In this document: positions 57,732-64,000 of the stretch, in pieces | Layout: every line of letters starts with the position of its first letter | Numbering within the stretch: the stretch's first letter is position 1 | Assembly (NCBI GenBank): GCA_036504835.1 | Contig: DASXUM010000029.1 | Coordinates: forward strand, 1-64,000 | Direction of reading: 5' to 3' | Origin: QYPT01 sp036504835 | Lineage (GTDB): Bacteria > Actinomycetota > Actinomycetes > Nanopelagicales > Nanopelagicaceae | Length of the DNA: 64,000 nucleotides | Notes under the pieces: generated by a model | Seen by the model: the letters and a program-made list of their open reading frames with translations, nothing else | Told to the model about the DNA's origin: nothing | Databases searched by the model: none | Position numbers and translations under genes: made by a program

Positions 57732-58507
57732 GCTCTTTCTCCCTTCGCTTTACCAAGATAGGCCTCAATCACGCGCTGATTGGATTTGATATCAGCCGGC
57801 GATCCCTCTGCAATCTTCTCCCCCTGCTCGAGAACGGTAATTCGCTCGGATACGGACATCACTACGCTCATGTCATGCTCGATCAACAACACCGAGACAC
57901 TTTGCTCATCCCGCACCTTGTACACGAAATCGATGAAAGTAAGTGACTCCTGCGGATTCATTCCGGCAGTTGGTTCATCCAAAAGCAACACCTTTGGTTT
58001 TAAAGCCAGCGCTCGAGCCACTTCCAAGCGGCGTTGATCGCCGTAGGAGAGGTTTCTTGCATATTCCCCCGCCCATTTGCCAATACCTACGAAGTTCAAG
58101 AGTTCGCGCGCCTGCTCTCGCGCTTCTCTCTCCTCTCGTCGTTGGCTCGGAGTCCGAAAAATCGTCGACAAGATTCCGGCTTTCAAATGTGAATGCATCG
58201 CCACCATCACATTCTCTTCCGCGGTCATCAGTCCAAAGAGTCGAATATTCTGGAACGTTCGGGCTAACCCGCCCGCTGCGATCTTGTGAGGTGGACGGGC
58301 GGTGATGTCGACATCTCCAAACATCACAGTGCCACTTGTGGGTTTATAGAGACCCGTTAGTACATTGAAGAAAGTCGTCTTGCCGGCGCCATTTGGTCCA
58401 ATCAGGCTGACAATCCCACCTTCAGGAATATCGAAGGAAACCGAATTCACCGCAACCAGTCCACCGAATTTGACCGTTATGTTTTGAGCATCAAGAGCGA
58501 GTGCCAT
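57728..58507 (-). CDS. livG: Branched-chain amino-acid ABC transporter ATPase LivG
   Basis: Second ATPase. Walker A IGPNGAGKTTFFNVLTG, signature LSYGDQRRLEVARAL (the Tyr form typical of LivG), Walker B VLLLDEPTAGMNPQE. 259 residues. The ATG shares one base with the livM stop. Confidence 0.95.
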   Translation of the reverse strand: MALALDAQNITVKFGGLVAVNSVSFDIPEGGIVSLIGPNGAGKTTFFNVLTGLYKPTSGTVMFGDVDITARPPHKIAAGGLARTFQNIRLFGLMTAEENVMVAMHSHLKAGILSTIFRTPSQRREEREAREQARELLNFVGIGKWAGEYARNLSYGDQRRLEVARALALKPKVLLLDEPTAGMNPQESLTFIDFVYKVRDEQSVSVLLIEHDMSVVMSVSERITVLEQGEKIAEGSPADIKSNQRVIEAYLGKAKGERA

Positions 58508-59691
58508 CAGTGGACGCCTCCAACATTGCTGGCACTGTCATCAGCTTCATGGAGAATAGCCTTCAACCGGGACTCTGGTATAAGGCCCTCGCGCTTAAAG
58601 AGCATCATTAACACGAGCGCTCCTCCGAAGAGTAAGAAGTTGTATGAAGGGAAATTGATTGTGGTGTGGAATGTGTTGTTCACTAGATCGCCAAATGCAG
58701 GAAGTCCAGTGGAGTTGATCCAAGCGATGAGCAGGGCACCGACCATCACGCCCCACACATTGCCCATGCCGCCTAGAACAATCATTGCCAGAAGAATTAT
58801 CGAAATCGAGAAATTGAACCGGTCTGCGAAAACACCTCCTACGTGGGTGGAGTATGCAACGCCGCCGATTCCGCCCGAAAACGCGCCAACTGCGTAAGCA
58901 GATAATTTGGTGCGCATAAGTGGCACGCCCATCATGCTGGCGGCCAATTCGTCTTCGCGAATAGCTAACCAGGCCCTACCCAGACGTCCAGATCGCAACC
59001 GTAAGGACATGAATACCATGAACGCTGTAAGCGCGACGAAGATAAAAAATTTCCAACTAAAGTCGAATGGGCTCAAGGACTTGCCCGGGACGCCAATGTT
59101 GTCGACCGGCGAAATGCCCTGAGTTCCATTGGTGAGGTTGAAACCACCGATGTTCGACCCGTTGACGAAGAATTGAGGGATGATTTCACCAAACCCGAGG
59201 GTGACCAGGGCCAAGTAGTCGCTTTTCAGACGCAGCGTCGGAGCACCGATAATTAAACCGAAGAATGCGCAAATCAGGCCGCCAATGAAGATGACTCCCC
59301 AGAAGCTGATATGAATGCCAGGGAGGGCTTTTGGCGACGTGCTGAAGAAATGAAAATTAACCTGGCGAAAGAAAGCTGACATAAACCAGCCTGCGCTGTA
59401 GCCGCCAATTGCCCAGAACGCCACGAAACCAAGATCGAGCAGGCCTGCGTAGCCAACCACAATGTTCAAGCCCAAGGCGCAAATCACCCAGACGAGTGCC
59501 TCATTCAAGGACGTTGGAGGGAACCAGTTCTGGACAATAGTCTGCAAGCCCTCCGGGAGGCGAACCATGATGTAGGTGTAGAACACCCAGATCGCGACAG
59601 CAGCAACGATAAAGCCAATCGCCCAATTCCTCTGGCTGTTTGCATGCTTGGCTGTTTTACGGCTCTTCTTTACTACATTCGTTGTTGTCAT
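58507..59691 (-). CDS. livM: Branched-chain amino-acid ABC transporter permease LivM
   Basis: Membrane subunit with about nine to ten helices. ALGLNIVVGYAGLLDLGFVAFWAIGGY and GRAWLAIREDELAASMMGV (the coupling loop with the EAA-like motif) are LivM hallmarks. 394 residues; the first 25 residues are basic and cytoplasmic. It begins 1 nt after livH. Confidence 0.94.
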   Translation of the reverse strand: MTTTNVVKKSRKTAKHANSQRNWAIGFIVAAVAIWVFYTYIMVRLPEGLQTIVQNWFPPTSLNEALVWVICALGLNIVVGYAGLLDLGFVAFWAIGGYSAGWFMSAFFRQVNFHFFSTSPKALPGIHISFWGVIFIGGLICAFFGLIIGAPTLRLKSDYLALVTLGFGEIIPQFFVNGSNIGGFNLTNGTQGISPVDNIGVPGKSLSPFDFSWKFFIFVALTAFMVFMSLRLRSGRLGRAWLAIREDELAASMMGVPLMRTKLSAYAVGAFSGGIGGVAYSTHVGGVFADRFNFSISIILLAMIVLGGMGNVWGVMVGALLIAWINSTGLPAFGDLVNNTFHTTINFPSYNFLLFGGALVLMMLFKREGLIPESRLKAILHEADDSASNVGGVH

Positions 59692-59692
59692 C

Positions 59693-60733
59693 TTAAACCT
59701 TCTCCGTCACTGTTTTACCAAGTAGCCCTGTCGGTTTGAACGCCATCAGGAGAATAAGAATTGAGAAGACCACGGTTTGCGACCATTGCTGTCCAAGGCC
59801 GATAGGCAAACCGTCATTTAGCCCTTGAATCAGTCCAATCAAGAGTGCACCCAGCACTGCGCCTTGCAGGTTTCCAATTCCGCCCATAACAGCAGATGTA
59901 AAGGCGATCAGACCGAGTTGGTATCCAAGATTGTAGGAAGTCAACCCTCGAGTTTGTTGAAAGAGCAGTCCGGCAGCGCCGGCTAGGGCGCCTCCAAGTG
60001 CAAAGGTAAAGGATATTGTGCGGTTTACATTGATCCCCATCAAGCGAGCCGCATCCTGATCTTGCGCCGTAGCACGCATCGCCTTCCCCTGCCGAGTCCG
60101 AGTAACGATCCAGGACATCAGCAGTAGAAGAGGCACGGTGACTACGAAGGAGATCACCGTCGTGTACGGAATCGAGACACCAGAAATTTCGAACTTGCCG
60201 TGCGGAAGGATGCTGTTCCAAGTTTTCTGGCCGGAACCATTCCAATGCAGTCCGATAAATTGAAGAATGAATGAAATACCTACTGCCGTAATCAATGGTG
60301 CCAGTTTCGGCGCGCGCCGTAATCGCCGGTAGGCAAACCTTTCTATACCGACATTGATCGTCGCGGCGAAGGTCATGACAGCGAGAAGGCAGGCGAAAAA
60401 AATCCCTAAAGCCGCTGCACCCGTGTGGTTGTGTCCAAACCAGATGGAAATGAAGTTGGCAGAAAACACCGTCGCGAGCATGAATAGGTCGCCATGAGCA
60501 AAGTTGATCAGTTCGATGATTCCGTACACCAAGGTGTACCCCAAGGCAATAAGCGCGTACAAAACGCCGTTGCTCAAGCCGATGATGGATGCTTGGAAGA
60601 ATTGGGAAGGGGATTTCACGAAATTTATTCCGAGCCAATAAAGAACGGCCACCGCCGCCACAGTGCCTAGGGATCTCTCAATGAGACGTCTTCGGTCTTG
60701 GCGAGCCTGGTACCCGGAGGCAAGAATTGTCAC
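59693..60733 (-). CDS. livH: Branched-chain amino-acid ABC transporter permease LivH
   Basis: Second permease with about eight helices. IIGLSNGVLYALIALGYTLVYGIIELINFAHGDLFM and GKAMRATAQDQDAARLMGI (coupling loop) are diagnostic. 346 residues. It starts with GTG at 60733, with AAAGGAG 5 nt before it. A 159-bp gap with a large hairpin separates it from livK. Confidence 0.94.
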   Translation of the reverse strand: MTILASGYQARQDRRRLIERSLGTVAAVAVLYWLGINFVKSPSQFFQASIIGLSNGVLYALIALGYTLVYGIIELINFAHGDLFMLATVFSANFISIWFGHNHTGAAALGIFFACLLAVMTFAATINVGIERFAYRRLRRAPKLAPLITAVGISFILQFIGLHWNGSGQKTWNSILPHGKFEISGVSIPYTTVISFVVTVPLLLLMSWIVTRTRQGKAMRATAQDQDAARLMGINVNRTISFTFALGGALAGAAGLLFQQTRGLTSYNLGYQLGLIAFTSAVMGGIGNLQGAVLGALLIGLIQGLNDGLPIGLGQQWSQTVVFSILILLMAFKPTGLLGKTVTEKV

Positions 60734-60839
60734 TCAAACTCCTTTAGATGCTACGCAATAGTGGGCTCATGGTAATACACGATCAATTCGAAAGATATAA
60801 ATTGGCAGATACTAACCGAGAGGAACGGTTCAACTCATG

Positions 60840-60874
60840 AGTATCGGGGTAGGCATGAAGCCCACCCCGATACT
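60840..60874 (-). other. livK-livH intercistronic hairpin
   Basis: A 15-bp stem (60840-60854 with 60860-60874, one G-U) with a 5-nt loop stands 18 nt after the livK stop. No T run follows on the minus strand. Such hairpins protect the binding-protein mRNA or partly stop transcription, giving more binding protein than permease. Confidence 0.75.
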
Positions 60875-60892
60875 TTCAAGCGAGTAAACGAC

Positions 60893-62164
60893 TTACTTGA
60901 CGGTCTGAGCCTTCACAGTCGTCTCTTGTCCACCCTTAACGATCTCAATGGTTACATCCTTTGCCAACGTGTCGCCAGTAAGGGTGCTGATTGTCAGCTT
61001 CTTACCGAGGACCGAAATGTTGGCAGGGATAGTAATACCTGAACCAGAGAAGATTGCGTTGGTAACGCCCTTGCGGGTTCCATCAGACTTAGCGATCGCA
61101 GCCAAGATAACTTGAACCGCGGCCACGCCGTAGATTGGATATGAACCGACTGGGGCCTTCTTGTACTCCTTCTTATAAGCAGCGGCGAACTTAACGCCGG
61201 CGCCCTTCGGAGCAATCTTTGCCAGCAAATCGCTTGATAGACCTGCGAAGGAAAGATAGGCACCATCAGCTTCTGGCATTGAGTTGAATTCTGGGTAGCC
61301 AGTGAATCCGTCTGGCGCCATGAACTTCACCTTGGTGTTGTCGCCAAGAACGGCAACCTTGTCCTTCATCAACTGTCCACCGTTGTTGTCAAAGATTCCA
61401 CCGACATAAATCATGTCTGGGTTTAGCGCCTTGATCTTGGTGAAGAGTGCGGTGTAGTCAGACTGCTTTGCATCCCAACCTTCGCCATAAGCACCGGAAG
61501 AAAGAACATTGAGCCCCTGCTTCTTAGCCTCCGTGGTGAACGCCTGAGCAACACCTTGACCGTAGGTCTGGGTATCGTTGAGAACGTAAACGCTCTTGAC
61601 ACCAATTGACTTGGCGAACTGCGCAGCAGCAGCACCCTGAACATCATCAGTTGTGCAGACACGTGCGTAGTTACGAACGCCTGTTGGATAGTAGACATCT
61701 GGCTCGCCTGGGTTCCATGACTTGGTCAAGCCAGGGTTTGTGTTGGCGTCAGAAACCATCGTCATTGCGCCACCAGGTGCTTGGTTGAGGATCGGAACTT
61801 CGATCTTCGCACAGCCAGAGTTGTAAGTTCCCATTACGGCAACTTCGCTCTTGTTGGCAACGTGCGCTTGAGCATTAGCCGTGCACTTTGCAGGATCCCA
61901 AGATCCGGCAGCAGCGGTCGCGTCATCGTAAATCTTCAACTTGACCGTGTACTTGCCGGCCTTGTATTTGATTTGCTTGAGGTAGAGAGCAATCGCCTTG
62001 TTGGTTGAATCATTTGAGTCAAACGATGAACCCTGTAGGGGTAGATCGGTCGCAATTGTAAGGACCTTCGTGGCGGCGTCTGCCGCAGAAGTTCCCGCTA
62101 CGAGTGCTGTAGCGACCATCGCAACAGATGCGACGATGCTGATAGCACGATACGTCTTCTTCAT
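60893..62164 (-). CDS. livK: Branched-chain amino-acid ABC transporter substrate-binding protein
   Basis: Extracytoplasmic binding protein of the type I periplasmic fold (TIATDLPLQGS at the N-terminus, SVYVLNDTQTYGQGVAQAF in the middle, YGVAAVQVILAAI). 423 residues. It has a Sec signal of about 28-31 residues (MKKTYRAISIV...AADAA) with an A-x-A cut site and no lipobox cysteine, unusual for a Gram-positive binding protein. GGAAGG stands before the ATG. Liv-type proteins differ in ligand, so branched-chain amino acids are likely but not certain. Confidence 0.93.
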   Translation of the reverse strand: MKKTYRAISIVASVAMVATALVAGTSAADAATKVLTIATDLPLQGSSFDSNDSTNKAIALYLKQIKYKAGKYTVKLKIYDDATAAAGSWDPAKCTANAQAHVANKSEVAVMGTYNSGCAKIEVPILNQAPGGAMTMVSDANTNPGLTKSWNPGEPDVYYPTGVRNYARVCTTDDVQGAAAAQFAKSIGVKSVYVLNDTQTYGQGVAQAFTTEAKKQGLNVLSSGAYGEGWDAKQSDYTALFTKIKALNPDMIYVGGIFDNNGGQLMKDKVAVLGDNTKVKFMAPDGFTGYPEFNSMPEADGAYLSFAGLSSDLLAKIAPKGAGVKFAAAYKKEYKKAPVGSYPIYGVAAVQVILAAIAKSDGTRKGVTNAIFSGSGITIPANISVLGKKLTISTLTGDTLAKDVTIEIVKGGQETTVKAQTVK

Positions 62165-62227
62165 GTATTGCCTTCCTGTTACTTATGTCCCGGGACAGGG
62201 AGGGCGTCAGGTTATCGGTGGCAGAGT

Positions 62228-62290
62228 GTGGTTACAACCCTTTATGCGTGAAAACCGCGGTTATAACGAACTTGTAACGTAGTGTTAACG
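62228..62290 (-). promoter_or_regulatory. livK upstream region with phased TAACG repeats
   Basis: Three TAACG copies on the plus strand start at 62264, 62275 and 62286, exactly 11 bp apart, and two GTTAYAAC elements lie at 62231-62238 and 62260-62267. The spacing of one helical turn suggests an operator for an activator or repressor of livKHMGF. The last copy overlaps the pdtaR stop codon. Confidence 0.45.
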
Positions 62291-62881
62291 CTCAGGTACC
62301 GCAGTCGGCGAGATGACAGCAAGGGCAACCTCTTTCATACTCATACGCCGGTCCATCGCCGCCCGTTGAATCCAGGAGAACGCCTGCGGCTCGGAGAGAT
62401 TGAGGGCGGTCATGAGAATGCCTTTTGCGCGGTCAATCAACTTCCGCGTCTCGAGCCGATCTTGCAAATTGGCGATTTCTTTCTCTAGAGATGTCATCTG
62501 CCTGTGACGACTCATTGCGATTTCCATTGCCGGAATCAAATCAGTGATCGAAAAGGGCTTCACCACATAGGCCATGACTCCCGCATCGCGTGCCCGTTCG
62601 ATTAATTCCTTCTGACTAAATGCTGTAAGCATGAGTACGGGTGAGATATGGATAATTTGCTCGGCTGCCGATATACCATCCAAAACCGGCATCTTGACGT
62701 CCAGAATCGTCAGATCCGGCTTGTGTTCGTGAACGAGTGCGATGGCCTCTTGACCATTACTTGCCTGACCGACCACGTTGTACCCGGATTCGGTGAGCAT
62801 CTCGACCAAGTCCATGCGGATAAGCGCCTCGTCTTCGGCAACGACGACTCGCGGAGCAGGCTGGAGGGATTCTGAACTCAT
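62285..62881 (-). CDS. pdtaR: ANTAR-domain response regulator (PdtaR type)
   Basis: Receiver domain (about 10-125) with EDEALIRMDL, phosphoacceptor Asp in TILDVKMP and the conserved Lys in YVVKPFS, a coiled linker, then a C-terminal ANTAR domain (RLETRKLIDRAKGILM, AFSWIQRAAMDRRMSMKEVA). ANTAR proteins bind tandem RNA hairpins and prevent terminator formation. 198 residues. The ATG begins 2 nt past the 3' end of the tRNA gene, leaving no leader. The partner kinase is not in the window. Confidence 0.95.
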   Translation of the reverse strand: MSSESLQPAPRVVVAEDEALIRMDLVEMLTESGYNVVGQASNGQEAIALVHEHKPDLTILDVKMPVLDGISAAEQIIHISPVLMLTAFSQKELIERARDAGVMAYVVKPFSITDLIPAMEIAMSRHRQMTSLEKEIANLQDRLETRKLIDRAKGILMTALNLSEPQAFSWIQRAAMDRRMSMKEVALAVISPTAVPER

Positions 62882-62882
62882 G

Positions 62883-62955
62883 TGCCCCGAGTCGGATTCG
62901 AACCGACACTATGCAGTGTTTGAGACTGCCCTCTCTACCGTTGGAGTACCGAGGC
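62883..62955 (-). tRNA. tRNA with CAA anticodon (Leu) but class I shape
   Basis: The minus strand folds into a full cloverleaf of 73 nt: acceptor GCCTCGG with TCGGGGC (two G-U pairs), a 3-bp D stem CTC/GAG with GG in its loop, anticodon stem GCAGT/ACTGC with loop CTCAAAC, T stem GTCGG/CCGAC with loop TTCGAAT, and discriminator A. The anticodon CAA reads UUG (Leu), but the variable loop has only 5 nt (ATAGT), while bacterial tRNA-Leu normally has a long variable arm. CCA is not encoded. Confidence 0.8.
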
Positions 62956-62964
62956 GCGCCGCCT

Positions 62965-62970
62965 AGTCTA
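62965..62970 (-). promoter_or_regulatory. -10 box of the tRNA-pdtaR transcript
   Basis: TAGACT on the minus strand, 9 nt before the first base of the tRNA and after the pyk stop. It could drive the tRNA and pdtaR together. Confidence 0.5.
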
Positions 62971-63004
62971 GCGAAAACACCAGGCGGGACGAATTCTGCG
63001 CTAT

Positions 63005-64000
63005 CTACCGGTAGGCGGGGGCAATTCCACCAACAGCATCGCCAATCCTGTGGACTCGCATAGCGTTGGTCGAACCGGGAATGCCCGGAGGTGATCCTGC
63101 AACGATCATCACGACTTCACCTTCTATTGCCCGCTTGGACTGTAAAAGAATGGTATCGACCTGCTTCACCATCTCATCTGTGTGGTTGACCATGGGTGCG
63201 AGCATTGGCTCCACTCCCCATGTCAGCGCCATGCGGTTGTAGGTTCCGGTATCTGGCGTTAGCGCCAGAATCGGAATGTGCGAGCGCAATCGAGCCATTC
63301 TTCGTGCCGAGTCACCACTCTTGGTGAAAGCCACCAAGAATTTTGCGCCAACGATCTCGCCGACTTGTCGGGCCGCATTCGTTATGGCTCCACCTTTAGT
63401 CCTAGGTGTGTGCGAGAGAGGGCGGATTCGATCTAGTCCGCCTTCTTCGGTCTTCTCAATTATCCGGGCCATAGTTTGGACGGCTTCGATTGGAAAATCA
63501 CCGACGCTGGTCTCACCTGAGAGCATCAACGCATCTGCGCCGTCAAGGACTGCATTGGCGCAGTCAGTGGCCTCGGCTCGAGTCGGTCGAGAATTCGAAA
63601 TCATCGAGTCCAGCATTTGGGTGGCGACGATGACGGGTTTGGCCGATTCTCGTGCCATTTCAACGCAGCGCTTCTGGACCAGCGGAACATCTTCAATGGG
63701 AAGCTCTACGCCTAGATCTCCACGCGCCACCATGATGCCATCAAAGGCATCGATGATCGCTTCGAGATTCTCGACAGCCTGCGGTTTTTCGATCTTTGCG
63801 ATTACAGGAACCCGAATGCCGACTTCATCCATGATCTGATGAACCCCGGAGATATCTTCGGCATTTCGCACAAATGAAAGGGCGATGAAATCAGCGCCGG
63901 CCTTCAATCCCCATCTCAGGTCCTCAATATCCTTTTCAGAGAGAGCCGGAACAGAAACGGCAACTCCTGGAAGATTTATACCTTTATTGTTACTTACAGC
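63005..64000 (-). CDS. pyk: Pyruvate kinase (5' part outside the window)
   Basis: Last step of glycolysis. The frame is open through the right edge; about 331 residues are visible, reading SNNKGINLPGVAVSVPALSE near the edge, then DFIALSFVRNAEDI, VIAKIEKPQAVENL (catalytic Lys), VARGDLGVELP (metal site), ATQMLDSMI and ANAVLDGADALMLSGETSVGDFP. The C-terminal effector domain is present to the stop. The N-terminal part of roughly 150 residues lies outside. Confidence 0.96.
   Translation of the reverse strand, partial: AVSNNKGINLPGVAVSVPALSEKDIEDLRWGLKAGADFIALSFVRNAEDISGVHQIMDEVGIRVPVIAKIEKPQAVENLEAIIDAFDGIMVARGDLGVELPIEDVPLVQKRCVEMARESAKPVIVATQMLDSMISNSRPTRAEATDCANAVLDGADALMLSGETSVGDFPIEAVQTMARIIEKTEEGGLDRIRPLSHTPRTKGGAITNAARQVGEIVGAKFLVAFTKSGDSARRMARLRSHIPILALTPDTGTYNRMALTWGVEPMLAPMVNHTDEMVKQVDTILLQSKRAIEGEVVMIVAGSPPGIPGSTNAMRVHRIGDAVGGIAPAYR

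Noticed and set aside
62228..62290. GlnR box before livK
   Set aside because: The 11-bp period fits, but the AC-N9-AC core is not met in the phased copies.

Overview
The window is a stretch of chromosome from a streamlined, mid-GC actinobacterium. Actinobacterial markers are RbpA, WhiA, a four-repeat ribosomal protein S1, an ANTAR response regulator of the PdtaR type, the gene order argCJBD-RGH and the SufR-B-D-Rieske-C-S-U-T order. The antisense of the 16S gene contains at 4863-4882 a 20-mer that I recall as the FISH probe AcI-852 for the freshwater acI lineage ('Ca. Nanopelagicales'). Short gaps, ATGA overlaps and overlapping convergent stops also fit such a genome. The lineage assignment is an inference from recall; no search was run.

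Layout. At 1-452 a minus-strand gene enters from the left edge; its first 150 residues are a Ser/Arg/Gly/Pro repeat region. At 521-6030 lies one minus-strand rRNA operon (16S, 23S, 5S) with promoter, boxA-like leader, processing stems and terminator, and no tRNA in its 16S-23S spacer. At 6190-14800 is the arginine operon argCJBDRGH followed by tyrS, nearly every junction an ATGA overlap, behind a 30-bp palindrome that is a candidate ArgR operator; argF is missing from its usual place. At 14804-21983 are pheST, an rRNA methyltransferase, infC-rpmI-rplT and fabG-fabI. A short plus-strand pair (DUF3099-like, SURF1) meets an ABC exporter that ends the SUF Fe-S assembly operon (24908-31246), which starts with its own SufR-type regulator.

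Divergent from sufR, the plus-strand operon ctaA-tkt-tal-pgi (heme A synthesis, pentose phosphate pathway) runs to 36932. The minus strand then carries rbpA, secG-tpiA-pgk-gap-whiA-yvcK-rapZ-uvrC-uvrA (36929-48440), uvrB, coaE and rpsA. A plus-strand MFS gene, polA and a hotdog thioesterase follow. The right end holds a branched-chain amino-acid ABC transporter (livK-H-M-G-F), a PdtaR-type antiterminator, a tRNA gene with unusual architecture, and the 3' part of pyk.

Most of this is core metabolism and information processing. I found no CRISPR array, phage, insertion sequence or defence island. The unusual items are small: a class I-shaped tRNA with a Leu(CAA) anticodon whose 3' end abuts the pdtaR start codon, an infC gene best explained by an AUC start, a set of genes whose -10 box lies 6-7 nt before the start codon (leaderless mRNAs), the repeat-rich protein at the left edge, and several operator-like palindromes and hairpins.
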